64,000 nt of DNA from Cellvibrio polysaccharolyticus. GTDB lineage: Bacteria; Pseudomonadota; Gammaproteobacteria; Pseudomonadales; Cellvibrionaceae. This document shows positions 27,091 through 36,074 of this stretch, piece after piece. The position numbers and the translations under genes are program-made. The notes beneath the pieces are model-generated. The model made no database searches, was not told the origin of the DNA, and worked only from the letters and a program-made list of their open reading frames with translations. The DNA is taken from NCBI RefSeq assembly GCF_015182315.1, contig NZ_PRDL01000001.1, positions 2,294,001-2,358,000 of the forward strand, in the 5' to 3' direction. Positions within the stretch are counted from its first letter, which is position 1. Every line of letters starts with the position of its first letter.

Positions 27091-28578
27091 TTAATGATCC
27101 GTCATTCGCTGCAGCGCATCCGGTTTGTCGTGCACGCCAAAGTTGTCAACGATAGTGGCACTGGCTTCGTTTAAACCGATAACTTCCACCACTACGCCTT
27201 GCCTGCGATATTTCATCACCACCTTATCCAGCGCGGATACTGCTGTGATATCCCAGAAGTGTGCCCGGGTCACATCAATAACCACGGCTTTTACCTCTTC
27301 CTGGAAGTCAAAACAGGTAACAAACTTGCCCGCAGAGCGAAAAAATACCTGGCCGATAACCCGGTAGGTACGCAGGGTTTTATCCTGATTAACATCGGAT
27401 TCAACTGCCATGTAATGGCTGATTTTATTGGCAAAGAACAACGCGGCTAATAGCACGCCGGCAAAAACACCGTAAGCGAGATTGTGAGTAGCAACCACAA
27501 CCGCTACCGTCGTCAGCATGACAATATTGGTAGAGAGCGGATAGCTTTTCAAATTAATAACCGAAGACCAATTGAAAGTACCGATACACACCATGATCAT
27601 AACCGCCACCAGCGCGGCCATGGGAATAATGGAGATAAGGTCGGCAAGAAACACCACCATCACCAGCAAAAACACCCCGGCACTCAAGGTCGACAAGCGC
27701 GTACGGCCACCGGATTTTACGTTGATAACCGACTGGCCAATCATCGCGCAACCGGCCATTCCGCCCATCAGGCCCGAAGCAATATTCGCCACGCCCTGCC
27801 CTTTGCACTCCCGGTTTTTATCACTTTTGGTATCGGTCATGTCATCAACAATGGTCGCGGTCATCAGCGATTCCAGTAAACCGACGATCGCCAGCGGCAG
27901 CGAATACGGCAGGATGATCCATAAGGTTTCAAGGGTTAACGGCACGCTGGGCCAGAGAAAAATCGGCAAGGTATCCGGTAACTCGCCCATGTCACCCACC
28001 GTGCGGATGTCCAGCCTGGCGACGATGGCAATCAGCGTGAGCACAATAATACACACCAGCGGCGAGGGAATAATTTTCCCGATGCGGGGCACATAAGGGA
28101 ATAGATAAATAATACCGAGGCCCAGCGCCGTCATGGCGTACACGTGCCAGCTCACATCCGTCAGCTCCGGCAGTTGTGCCATAAAAATCAAAATCGCCAA
28201 CGCATTAACAAAGCCGGTCACCACCGAGCGCGAAACAAACCCCATCAAATCGCCCACTCGCAAATAGCCAGCCACAATTTGAATCACACCGGTTAACAAG
28301 GTAGCGGCCAGCAAATATTGCAAGCCATGCTCTTTTACCAGCGTGATCATCAGTAGCGCCATGGCGCCGGTTGCGGCCGAAATCATCCCCGGGCGGCCAC
28401 CGGCAAACGCGATAACCAACGCAATACAAAACGAAGCATATAACCCCACTTTAGGGTCAACACCGGCAATGATAGAAAACGCGATCGACTCGGGGATTAA
28501 CGCCAGCGCCACGACGAGACCGGCAAGTAAATCTCCGCGCAGGTTGGAAAACCAACTGTGTTGTAAATTTTTCAGCAT
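27091..28578 (-). CDS. SulP-family anion transporter with STAS domain
   Basis: The 495-aa inner-membrane protein starts with LRGDLLAGLVVALALIPES, the sulphate-transporter signature region, and has 10-12 membrane spans. It ends in a cytoplasmic STAS domain (KAVVIDVTRAHFWDITAVSA). The overall sequence is like the sodium-bicarbonate/sulphate SulP members of the BicA type (GLLESLMTATIVDDMTDTKS). The transported anion (bicarbonate or sulphate) cannot be decided from sequence. ATG 28578 is chosen because the TM array starts soon after it. It lies 70 bases downstream of the chrA start on the same strand and may be transcribed with it. Confidence 0.88.
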   Translation of the reverse strand: MLKNLQHSWFSNLRGDLLAGLVVALALIPESIAFSIIAGVDPKVGLYASFCIALVIAFAGGRPGMISAATGAMALLMITLVKEHGLQYLLAATLLTGVIQIVAGYLRVGDLMGFVSRSVVTGFVNALAILIFMAQLPELTDVSWHVYAMTALGLGIIYLFPYVPRIGKIIPSPLVCIIVLTLIAIVARLDIRTVGDMGELPDTLPIFLWPSVPLTLETLWIILPYSLPLAIVGLLESLMTATIVDDMTDTKSDKNRECKGQGVANIASGLMGGMAGCAMIGQSVINVKSGGRTRLSTLSAGVFLLVMVVFLADLISIIPMAALVAVMIMVCIGTFNWSSVINLKSYPLSTNIVMLTTVAVVVATHNLAYGVFAGVLLAALFFANKISHYMAVESDVNQDKTLRTYRVIGQVFFRSAGKFVTCFDFQEEVKAVVIDVTRAHFWDITAVSALDKVVMKYRRQGVVVEVIGLNEASATIVDNFGVHDKPDALQRMTDH

Positions 28579-28935
28579 GCAATAAATCCGGATAACCAAT
28601 AACCATCGCCACCGGTGGCCCGACGGCGAACACAGGCCAATAGCGATAGTCATTGAAACAAGCAAAGCAATAGCAAAACACCGGCGGGCGCCAGCGTTAA
28701 AGAACTATCAGCAGGGAATAAACAATAAGGCGGAGGGTATTCACATCGGCCTTGGGCCAAGGTTGACACAGGCAATAATAATGACAGGTTGCCGGGCAAA
28801 AAAAGCAGGCGCACTTTATCAGTGAGGGAGAACAATCTCAACATCACCCGCCATCATGGCTGGCGTTTTACTGGGAAGCTTGCGGGTGGTCCGAAACCAC
28901 CCGCAAGCCTGTTGGCCTTATTAAACGGAATATTA
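28579..28935. other. Intergenic region between the SulP and sugar dehydrogenase genes
   Basis: This stretch must contain the SulP promoter, but no clear -35/-10 pair is seen. Its right end has a strong hairpin, listed separately. Frames within it look like shadows. Confidence 0.4.
28878..28908 (-). terminator. Strong hairpin after the sugar dehydrogenase gene
   Basis: GCTTGCGGGTGGT (28878-28890) pairs perfectly with ACCACCCGCAAGC (28896-28908) around a 5-base loop. It is 28 bases beyond the stop of the PQQ-type gene. No T run follows on the minus strand, so it may protect the 3' end instead. Confidence 0.55.
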
Positions 28936-30162
28936 TTACAGTGGGCCTTCTCTGGAAGAAGTCGGGGTCAGCTTCAGCAACCAGCCATTGCCGCCGCGGT
29001 TGCCGTCTTCCAGCAGCCAGATGGCGCCATCCGGCCCCTGCTCCACTTCGCGGATGCGGCGCTGCATATCAAAACGCTCCGCTTCGCGCGCCGTCTCGCC
29101 GTCGAGCTCAACACGAATCAGCGCCTGGGAAGACAGGCCACCAATAAAGCCGCTGCCATTCCATTGCGAGAAGAGGTTGCCGTCGTAAATGATAAAGCCT
29201 GCCGGAGAGATCACCGGCGTCCAGGTGATCAGCGGCGCGCGGAATTCCGGGCGGGTGCTGTGATCCGGGATGGGCGTGTCATCGTAGTGGTTGCCATTGG
29301 ACACAATCGGGTAACCGTAGTTAACACCTTTCTCAATCAAATTGAGTTCATCGCCGTCTTTTGGCCCCATCTCGTGCGCCCATAAACGACCATCGGCGGC
29401 AAAGGCCATACCGAGAATATTACGATGCCCCAACGACCAGACCTGGGATGCAATTTCACCTTGTCCGACAAAGGGATTATCAGTAGGCACGCTGCCGTCG
29501 TCATTCAGGCGAATAATTTTACCGAGATTGCTATTCATGTCCTGCGCCGGATCGAATTTCTGGCGCTCACTGGAGCTGATCCACAGCATGCCTTCAGCGT
29601 CAAAAATCATGCGATAGCCAAAATGGCCTTCGCCCGTGGTTTTAGGCACCTGACGCCAGATCACTTCAAGATCTTCCAGTGAACCTGCGCCGTTTTCATC
29701 CAGCTCCAAACGCGCGCGCGCTACTGCGCCCCCCAACAGGTCATCGTCTTTTTCTACGTAGCTGATGTAAATAATCGAGTTGGTGGCGTAATCCGGATGC
29801 AGCACAACATCACCCAGGCCGCCCTGGCTAACGCGATCAGTTTCCGGTACGCCGCTAATTTCGCTCTTTGTATCGCTGGCCGGGTTGTACACATGCAAAC
29901 TGCCGGTCATTTCCGTTACCAGCAAGCGGCCATCCGGCAAAAAGGTCATCGCCCAGGGCGCCGTGAATTTGGTTACTTCGGTCGTGGTGAATGACTCGGC
30001 CGGTGTTTCCTCTGGCGGTATTACACTGGACACCGAAGAAGACGTGGCGACGGAGGACACCACAGCAGCGCTACTTGCGCTGTTTCCGTTATCGCTATCG
30101 CTACAGGCCGACAACAACCCCAGGGCAGCGCCAAGCGTCAGGACATAACCAAACTTATTCAT
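28936..30162 (-). CDS. PQQ-dependent soluble aldose sugar dehydrogenase (YliI-like), lipoprotein
   Basis: The 408-aa product begins with a lipoprotein signal (LGLLSAC, Cys at 20) and a Ser/Val-rich linker. It then has a six-bladed beta-propeller of the glucose/sorbosone dehydrogenase family: APWAMTFLPDGRLLVTEM, GGLGDVVLHPDYA, HRNILGMAFAADGRLWAHEMG, GDELN. The RNILG and HEMGPKDGDELN segments are the PQQ and calcium binding regions in YliI/Asd proteins. These enzymes oxidise aldoses in the periplasm with quinone as acceptor. No pqq synthesis genes are in the window. The 408 aa fit the family once the linker is counted. Confidence 0.87.
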   Translation of the reverse strand: MNKFGYVLTLGAALGLLSACSDSDNGNSASSAAVVSSVATSSSVSSVIPPEETPAESFTTTEVTKFTAPWAMTFLPDGRLLVTEMTGSLHVYNPASDTKSEISGVPETDRVSQGGLGDVVLHPDYATNSIIYISYVEKDDDLLGGAVARARLELDENGAGSLEDLEVIWRQVPKTTGEGHFGYRMIFDAEGMLWISSSERQKFDPAQDMNSNLGKIIRLNDDGSVPTDNPFVGQGEIASQVWSLGHRNILGMAFAADGRLWAHEMGPKDGDELNLIEKGVNYGYPIVSNGNHYDDTPIPDHSTRPEFRAPLITWTPVISPAGFIIYDGNLFSQWNGSGFIGGLSSQALIRVELDGETAREAERFDMQRRIREVEQGPDGAIWLLEDGNRGGNGWLLKLTPTSSREGPL

Positions 30163-30276
30163 GAGTGATCCTTAAATAGAGAAAGTTGGGACAATAACTA
30201 TAGCTTCTATTTTATGGCGGGGAGCATCTCAGTGAAGCAGGCGTGAACCGGTTGGAATTTATACAAGCAGAAAAGC

Positions 30277-30295
30277 GCGTTAACGTCATTAACGC
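30277..30295 (-). terminator. Terminator after the NTF2-like gene
   Basis: GCGTTAA-cgtca-TTAACGC is a perfect 7-bp stem. On the minus strand it is followed by GCGCTTTTC, a short T run. It lies about 35 bases after the stop codon of the NTF2-like gene. Confidence 0.55.
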
Positions 30296-30327
30296 CCTTG
30301 CTCCTGCGACAAGAGGGCAAATCAGAG

Positions 30328-30831
30328 TCAGCGAAAGGTGGTTGCCAGCATGCGGGTTGCCATCCATTGACCATCGCGCTTGGTAAATTCAGTGGTCAAT
30401 TGCAGGTTCCATTGACCGCGCCCGCCGTAGATTGTCGAATTTACGACGTCTCGCCCCACGAGCACCGCCACATTGTCCGCGATACGAACCGTCGAAGAAA
30501 CTTCTGTTACCGCATGATAGATCATGCGCCCCGCTGTTATATCGGCGAGCCACTCGTGTTTCTGCTGAAGGCGCCCCGTCATATGAGTCAGTGTAAAATT
30601 TTCGTCAAGCAATGCGGCCAGAGCGACGGTATCGGCTTCAAGCATGGCGGCATAGATGCGACGAAATACGGTCTTGACCTCTTCTTCAACCGTACTTTCT
30701 TCATTTAAAAAGGTTTTATCTTCATCCGCCATAACTGACCTCTCATTACTTGTGGAAATTGCTGTAGCGCTAACCGGCATAAGACACAGCGCCAACGATA
30801 AGCCGCTGAAAATTTTTAATAAATTTTTCAT
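30328..30831 (-). CDS. Exported NTF2-like (SnoaL/DUF4440) protein, 167 aa
   Basis: A signal peptide (SLALCLMPVSATA) leads into a cone-shaped NTF2-like domain of about 125 residues with VFRRIYAAMLEADTVALAAL, FTLTHMTGR and the closing strand YGGRGQWNLQLTTEFTKRDGQ (read as two parts). Members of this fold act as small-molecule-binding or isomerase-like proteins, and most in this subgroup have no known role. The export signal places it in the periplasm. It is a single gene. Confidence 0.72.
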   Translation of the reverse strand: MKNLLKIFSGLSLALCLMPVSATAISTSNERSVMADEDKTFLNEESTVEEEVKTVFRRIYAAMLEADTVALAALLDENFTLTHMTGRLQQKHEWLADITAGRMIYHAVTEVSSTVRIADNVAVLVGRDVVNSTIYGGRGQWNLQLTTEFTKRDGQWMATRMLATTFR

Positions 30832-31092
30832 TTTTATAGAATTTCAATAGATAGGTTATTGGTGCGAAGTTGCGAGTTTTTATAACAACCATTCCGGCTA
30901 ACCGGTACAGGATCATGTGCTCAGCACTGAGTCAATATTTGCAGCCAACCGTTAACCATGCTCCATGATGCCCGGCTTCTGCGCGACAAAATCTTTGAGG
31001 TAGTTGGCTTAATTTTTCTTTGCTCCGGAAAATGTTCTGCAAAGGCCTTGTAAGCACCCACATGTAATCTGGCAACAGAGGCAGAAAAATAA

Positions 31093-32238
31093 CTACAAAT
31101 CCGTCAGCGCAGACTCTGGCGAGCGCACACCTTCCAGTTCAATGGCTGAGAACGCGGTGCGAAATTCTTTTAATTCGGCACTGGAAAATGTCACCTCCAA
31201 AGCACCAAGATTTTCATTCATATGATGGGTTTTTGTGGTGCCGGGAATGGGCACAATCCAGGGTTTTTGAGCCAACAACCACGCCAATGAAAACTGCGCG
31301 GGCGTTACGCCTTTTCGGTCAGACCAATGTCTTACCAGGTTTAATAAGGCCATATTTTTTTGTAACGCGTCCGCCGTGAAATAGGGAACTTGCGACAGCC
31401 GCGATTCTTCTGAAAACCTTGACCATTCATCAAACTTATCCGCCAAAAAGCCACGACACACGGGCCCCCAGGGAACAAATCCGATGCCCAGTTCTTCGCA
31501 GGTTGCCAGAATTTGATTTTCAGGCGTTCGTTGTAATATTGAATACTCGCTTTGCAGTGCTGCCACCGGTTGTATGGCGTGCGCGCGACGTAAGGTATCC
31601 GGGGAAGTTTCTGAAAGGCCAAAATGGAGTGCTTTGCCCTCCTGAATAAATTGTCGAGCAACTTCTGCCACTTCTTCAACCGGCACTTCAGGGTCTATGC
31701 GATGCAAATAAAGAAGATCAATCCGGTCGGTTTTCAAACGCTTGAGCATGCCCTCCACGGCTTTGCGCAAATGTGCCGGTCGGCTGTTTCGCCCGGTGCT
31801 GGTGTTTTGCTCAAATTGAAAACCAAATTTGCTGGCAATAACGACCTGATTTCTTACCGGCGCCAGCGCTTCACCGACATATTCTTCATTACTAAACGGG
31901 CCGTACACTTCGGCGGTATCAAAAAAAGTTACCCCGCGCTCTACCGCCTGGCGTATGACCGGGATCATTTCAGCTTTGGCTCTTGGCGGGTTATAGCTTT
32001 CGCTGGTCATACTCATGCAGCCCAGCCCGATAGCAGAAACTTCCAGCGCCCCTAACCTGCGCTTGTTTACTGCCTGCGGCACGGCACCGCGCCCGGAAGC
32101 TTCACTCTGTGGCAGCGCAAGAGCCGCCGGCGCGGCGGCCAGGGCAGCACTGAACATACCGGTGTTTATTAAAAATTTCCGGCGATTGGTATCCGCGTCT
32201 TCCTTTATTGATGCAGGGCGTTGGGCTTCATTGTTCAT
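31093..32238 (-). CDS. Tat-exported aldo/keto reductase
   Basis: The product (381 aa) begins with a twin-arginine signal (NRRKFLINTGMF, then AALAAAPAALA). The mature part is an AKR barrel with the active-site Asp-Tyr-Lys-His set: FFDTAEVYGPFSNEE, ASKFGF and LLYLHRIDP. NADPH-binding residues lie in WIVPIPGTTKTHH. It reduces aldehydes or ketones. A Tat signal is uncommon for AKR enzymes but occurs in this subgroup, where cofactor is bound before export. The gene is monocistronic, divergent from dinB. Confidence 0.88.
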   Translation of the reverse strand: MNNEAQRPASIKEDADTNRRKFLINTGMFSAALAAAPAALALPQSEASGRGAVPQAVNKRRLGALEVSAIGLGCMSMTSESYNPPRAKAEMIPVIRQAVERGVTFFDTAEVYGPFSNEEYVGEALAPVRNQVVIASKFGFQFEQNTSTGRNSRPAHLRKAVEGMLKRLKTDRIDLLYLHRIDPEVPVEEVAEVARQFIQEGKALHFGLSETSPDTLRRAHAIQPVAALQSEYSILQRTPENQILATCEELGIGFVPWGPVCRGFLADKFDEWSRFSEESRLSQVPYFTADALQKNMALLNLVRHWSDRKGVTPAQFSLAWLLAQKPWIVPIPGTTKTHHMNENLGALEVTFSSAELKEFRTAFSAIELEGVRSPESALTDL

Positions 32239-32409
32239 CCGTCATTTCCTGTTTTAAGAGGCTTCTGTATGGTCTGCATCCAGCATAGAAGCATCCCGTT
32301 TATTTATTAATGACGAAAATCGGGATGCTTTAATGAGCTTTGCTCATCAATTGCCAGGCGCTGCCGGTTTTGGCAAGGACTCATGACAGCCTTCCTTCAA
32401 TCTGATAAC

Positions 32410-32425
32410 CTGTCTATCCATCCAG
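32410..32425 (+). promoter_or_regulatory. Near-consensus LexA box of dinB
   Basis: CTGTCTATCCATCCAG keeps the CTGT half site and has CCAG instead of ACAG. It lies 49 bases upstream of the dinB start, a gene that is part of the SOS regulon in many gammaproteobacteria. Confidence 0.65.
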
Positions 32426-32474
32426 CACTTCGGCTTGGCCTGCCACCCCTGTTCACCCTGTCAATGTGAGCGCT

Positions 32475-33551
32475 ATGGATAACCACCAACGAAAAATTAT
32501 TCATATCGATTGCGACTGTTTTTACGCCGCAGTTGAGATGCGCGACAACCCCTCATTACGTGGACGGCCGATTGCAGTGGGTGGTGATGCGGGCAAGCGC
32601 GGGGTTGTGGCCACCTGTAATTATGAATCGCGCGCCTACGGTATCCATTCTGCAATGCCCTCCGCCCAGGCAAAAAAGCTCTGTCCTCAGCTGTTAATTG
32701 TGCCGCCTCGCATGGCGGTTTATCGCGAGGTGTCAGCCGCCATTCAGGCGATTTTTGCGGATTACACGCCCTTGATTCAGCCCTTGTCGCTGGACGAAGC
32801 CTATCTCGATGTTTCCGATAGCCCGGCTTGCAAAGGCAGCGCCACACTGATCGCTCAGGATATTCGCCGCCGTGTTCATCAAAGCCAGGGCATTACCGTG
32901 TCTGCCGGGGTGGCGCCCAACAAATTTCTGGCAAAAATAGCCAGTGACTGGAACAAGCCGGACGGCCTCAAAGTCATTTTGCCGCATGAGGTTGATGCCT
33001 TTGTGGCCGCCTTGCCGGTTAAAATTTTGCACGGCGTTGGCCGGGTAACTGCCCAGCGGCTCAATAATCTGGGCATAGAGACCTGCGCGGATTTAAAGAC
33101 ATGGGGCAAAGCCGATCTGGTGCGGGAAATGGGCATTTTCGGGGAACGCTTGTGGGCGCTGGCTCGTGGCGTTGATGATCGTCCGGTGGAGGTAGAGCGC
33201 AAACGGCAATCGGTCAGCGTAGAAAACACCTACGATCACGACCTACCAAATCTGGACGCCTGTATAGAGGCCCTGCCCGCGCTACTTGATGAGCTGGATG
33301 GCCGCATCATCCGTTTGAAAGGCGAATACCACGCAAGCAAGCCTTTTATAAAACTCAAATTTCACGATTTTACTCAAACTACCCTGGAGCAAGCGGGCGC
33401 ACCCATGACACTTGAAGGCTACCGCGAACTTTGCATACAAGCCTTTGCTCGCGGCGGCAAACCGGTACGGCTTATCGGTGTGGGGGTTCGGCTGGATGAT
33501 GCGAAAACCAAACAAGGCGAGCAGCTGAGCTTGTTTTCACAGTTGGGTTAA
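32475..33551 (+). CDS. dinB: DNA polymerase IV, Y family
   Basis: The 358-aa protein has IIHIDCDCFYAAVEM (catalytic Asp in the first motif), SLDEAYLDVSD (catalytic Asp-Glu), GVAPNKFLAKIASDWNKP and a helix-hairpin-helix IGRV-like segment, ILHGVGRVTAQRL. The little-finger domain follows. It extends mismatched or damaged primer ends without proofreading in translesion synthesis. ATG 32475 is chosen over GTG 32466, as it lines up with family N-termini. No C-terminal clamp-binding motif is obvious apart from GEQLSLF, which resembles the QL-SLF beta-clamp motif. Confidence 0.95.
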   Translation: MDNHQRKIIHIDCDCFYAAVEMRDNPSLRGRPIAVGGDAGKRGVVATCNYESRAYGIHSAMPSAQAKKLCPQLLIVPPRMAVYREVSAAIQAIFADYTPLIQPLSLDEAYLDVSDSPACKGSATLIAQDIRRRVHQSQGITVSAGVAPNKFLAKIASDWNKPDGLKVILPHEVDAFVAALPVKILHGVGRVTAQRLNNLGIETCADLKTWGKADLVREMGIFGERLWALARGVDDRPVEVERKRQSVSVENTYDHDLPNLDACIEALPALLDELDGRIIRLKGEYHASKPFIKLKFHDFTQTTLEQAGAPMTLEGYRELCIQAFARGGKPVRLIGVGVRLDDAKTKQGEQLSLFSQLG

Positions 33552-33603
33552 CGGCGCAGCCCATGGAAACAAGCCCGCCTCTGATGATTGCTGCTATCGG
33601 TTT

Positions 33604-34308
33604 TTACAGCTTCACCTGCGTTAAAAAATTCACCTCGCCCATTGCATCACCCTGCCAGACAAACTCAACCAGAGCGGAAGGGATGATGTCCGTGACGACT
33701 TTCGGCGTGAACAATCCCCAGCAGGTTGCGCCGGTGTTACGCACTGAATGGTATTGAATGCCGGAATAACCCTGCTCTCTTAACTGACTGCCCAGAATGC
33801 GGCTGGCGCTGTAGTCGGTAGCGCTATAGATCGGCTGATCCGGCGCAATGGTCGTGGCATCGTACAGGGCTGGCGCATTGAAGGCGCAGAGTAAAACCCG
33901 GAATAACATGCGGTCATACTTCAAGCCCTCAACTGCGGTCCAGTAAAGTTGCTGGTGATGCCTGACTTCTTTAATCGCCGTGTCTGCGGTATCGGCCAGA
34001 TAGAGCACGCCAAAATCACCCGCGCTAAAGCGGCTGCCATCGGGGTTAACATGGGTAAAGGGCGCAACCGCGTAAGAACAACCGCGAATACCAAACGGCA
34101 TTTCCTCTCGCGCCACCCTATTCAGGTTGCCCACTTCATTTTGCAGGCGGGGATTGGTTAAGGCTTGCAGAGCAAACAGCGCCTCGAAATCTGCCGCATC
34201 GGCGACGTCATCAAACAGGGCAATCGGCGGGAATCGGGTATTCACCAGGCGGAAACATTCTTTGGTTTCCAGCGCGATAGCAGGCAGTGCTTCGGCAACC
34301 TTTACCAC
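33604..34308 (-). CDS. RES-domain toxin of a RES/Xre toxin-antitoxin pair
   Basis: The 234-aa protein has a RES domain, with FRLVNTRFPPIALF at the N-terminus, GVLYLADTADTAIKEVRHH in the middle, and SRILGSQLREQGYSGIQYHSVR (in two halves) towards the end. The invariant Arg, Glu and Ser positions of RES toxins appear in FRLV, IKEV and YHSVR. RES toxins destroy NAD+. Its start overlaps the end of the antitoxin gene (34302-34697), the common order antitoxin-toxin. It is located beside a kelch gene, without other mobile features. Confidence 0.85.
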   Translation of the reverse strand: MVKVAEALPAIALETKECFRLVNTRFPPIALFDDVADAADFEALFALQALTNPRLQNEVGNLNRVAREEMPFGIRGCSYAVAPFTHVNPDGSRFSAGDFGVLYLADTADTAIKEVRHHQQLYWTAVEGLKYDRMLFRVLLCAFNAPALYDATTIAPDQPIYSATDYSASRILGSQLREQGYSGIQYHSVRNTGATCWGLFTPKVVTDIIPSALVEFVWQGDAMGEVNFLTQVKL

Positions 34309-34697
34309 TGCCCGCCTCGCAGCGCGTCAATACGCTGGTGGGTTTCATACAAAGCGGCAAACGAACCGGTGGCAATAACCTCCAGCGGAGAGCGGCCATT
34401 AAAGAAGGGGTTATTGTTCTTCATGCTCATAAAACCATACTGGTTTTCCGGGTTTTCAAACAACAACCGCAAATGCGCATGAATGTTCACCAGATAGCTC
34501 AAGCGTTCCAGCTGGTCTTCATTCAAACGGGCGGATTCCGGATCGCGGAAATACTTGTAGTAAGTGGCTTTGGGCAGCCGGAGTATGGCCATAGCCTGTT
34601 CCGCGCTACAGCCCCATTTGTTGAGGATGGCGAACGCCGCTTTCAGCCCTGCGCTGGCCAGCTGGCGATTGGTCGTTTGTATGGCTGCGTGACTCAT
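34302..34697 (-). CDS. Xre/MbcA/ParS-type antitoxin of the RES pair
   Basis: Of the open frame, 131 codons from ATG 34697 are kept because AGGGGGC precedes it; the 40 codons upstream are A/T-rich and signal-like. The product has an N-terminal HTH (CSAEQAMAILRLPKATYYKYF) and the C-terminal DUF2384 antitoxin domain (IHAHLRLLFENPENQYGFM and NPFFNGRSPLEVI). It should bind and block the RES toxin and repress the promoter of the pair. Confidence 0.85.
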   Translation of the reverse strand: MSHAAIQTTNRQLASAGLKAAFAILNKWGCSAEQAMAILRLPKATYYKYFRDPESARLNEDQLERLSYLVNIHAHLRLLFENPENQYGFMSMKNNNPFFNGRSPLEVIATGSFAALYETHQRIDALRGGQW

Positions 34698-34862
34698 AAA
34701 GCCCCCTGATGTGTTACACAAAACAATAATAGACTTATATTTAATTTTTGTCCAAATATAGATTTTCTGGCAGAGGCGGAAACAGATGAAGCCTGTCACA
34801 GTTCCTAGCTTTACCAAGGCTGTACAATCAGGAAAATTTTCATAAATAAAAGGAAGCTCACC

Positions 34863-35921
34863 ATGCCAAATACCCCATTGGTTTTCCGACAGCGCCTGTT
34901 AAGCGCTCTTTTATTGTCTGCCAGCCTGGCCTTGCTGTCGCCGGCCGTCACCGCCGGGGTAACCAGCCCGCAAACCATCAAAGCGGCTGTGGCGGATGCA
35001 AAAACCTGGCGCTGGCACACCGTAGAATCCAAAAAAGCCCCCACCGCACGCCATGAAAATGGTTTTGTTGCCGTGGGCGACCGCTTGTATTTGATCGGGG
35101 GCCGGGGTGACCGACCCTTGGATATTTATGACCCTGCCACCGGCAAATGGAGCCTGGGCAAGCAGCCACCGATGGAAATTCACCACCTTCAGGCAGTCGC
35201 TTACGACAACAAACTGTATGTAATTGGCGCGCTGACCGGCGGTTTTCCGGAAGAACCACCGATTGCCAATGTGCTGATTTATGATCCTGCCACCGACCAA
35301 TGGTCTACCGGCGCAGCCATTCCCACGGATCGGCAACGCGGCACTGCCGGTGTGGTAGTGCATAACGACTTGATTTATGTAGTCGGCGGTAATTCACGCG
35401 GCCACATGAGTGGCTTTGTCAGCTGGCTGGATGTATTTGACCCGGCGACCGGCAAATGGACACAACTTGCCGATGCGCCCCATGCACGCGACCATTTTCA
35501 TGCAGTGGTGATTGATGGAAAAATTTACGCGGCAGGCGGTCGCACCTCATCCCACGATACCGGCGAAGTGATGTCGCTGACGGTAGCGCTGGTGGATGTG
35601 TATGACATTGCAGAAAAACGCTGGAGCACTTTGAAAGCCCCCCTGCCGACCCAGCGCGCCGGTACATCAGCGATTGAAATGGATGGCAAGCTGCTGGTGA
35701 TAGGCGGTGAAAGCGTCAACCAGGTGGTCGCGCACGATGAAGTAGAAATGTACGATCCGGTTACCGAACAATGGAGCAGCTTGCAATCCTTGCCGGTGGG
35801 CCGACACGGAACCCAGGCGACTGTTTTAAACGGCAAGCTGTATATTGCTGCCGGCAGCGGTAATCGCGGTGGTGGCCCGGAACTCAATGACAACCTGGTA
35901 CTGAGTACCGCTAAAAACTGA
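34863..35921 (+). CDS. Exported kelch-repeat beta-propeller protein
   Basis: A signal peptide (LLSALLLSASLALLSPAVTA) precedes about six kelch repeats. Repeated features are the GG pairs followed by Tyr and Trp, e.g. RLYLIGGRGDRPLDIYDPAT, LIYVVGGNSRG, KIYAAGGR and LLVIGGESV. A six-bladed propeller in the periplasm or outside the cell is expected. The ligand or activity is unknown. The gene has its own strong terminator and starts 165 bases from the divergent antitoxin gene. Confidence 0.8.
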   Translation: MPNTPLVFRQRLLSALLLSASLALLSPAVTAGVTSPQTIKAAVADAKTWRWHTVESKKAPTARHENGFVAVGDRLYLIGGRGDRPLDIYDPATGKWSLGKQPPMEIHHLQAVAYDNKLYVIGALTGGFPEEPPIANVLIYDPATDQWSTGAAIPTDRQRGTAGVVVHNDLIYVVGGNSRGHMSGFVSWLDVFDPATGKWTQLADAPHARDHFHAVVIDGKIYAAGGRTSSHDTGEVMSLTVALVDVYDIAEKRWSTLKAPLPTQRAGTSAIEMDGKLLVIGGESVNQVVAHDEVEMYDPVTEQWSSLQSLPVGRHGTQATVLNGKLYIAAGSGNRGGGPELNDNLVLSTAKN

Positions 35922-35940
35922 TTGACTGGAACCAATAAAA

Positions 35941-35983
35941 AGCCGGTGATTCTCGCCGCCAACGCGGGAATCACCGGCTTTTT
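35941..35983 (+). terminator. Intrinsic terminator after the kelch gene
   Basis: AGCCGGTGATTC (35941-35952) pairs perfectly with GAATCACCGGCT (35968-35979), followed by TTTT. AAAA precedes the left arm, so it may also work for leftward transcription. Confidence 0.85.
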
Positions 35984-36074
35984 CAGGTCAATCCTGTTCA
36001 GATTACCCCTGTTCAGATAACCCCAGGCTCAACTTAAGTGTTACGCGAATTTTCTGTTAAGCCAAAGCCCGATA

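Noticed and set aside
28941..29682. Plus-strand frames inside the sugar dehydrogenase
   Set aside because: The minus-strand propeller frame is complete with signal peptide and family motifs; the plus frames are Arg/Pro/His-rich shadows.
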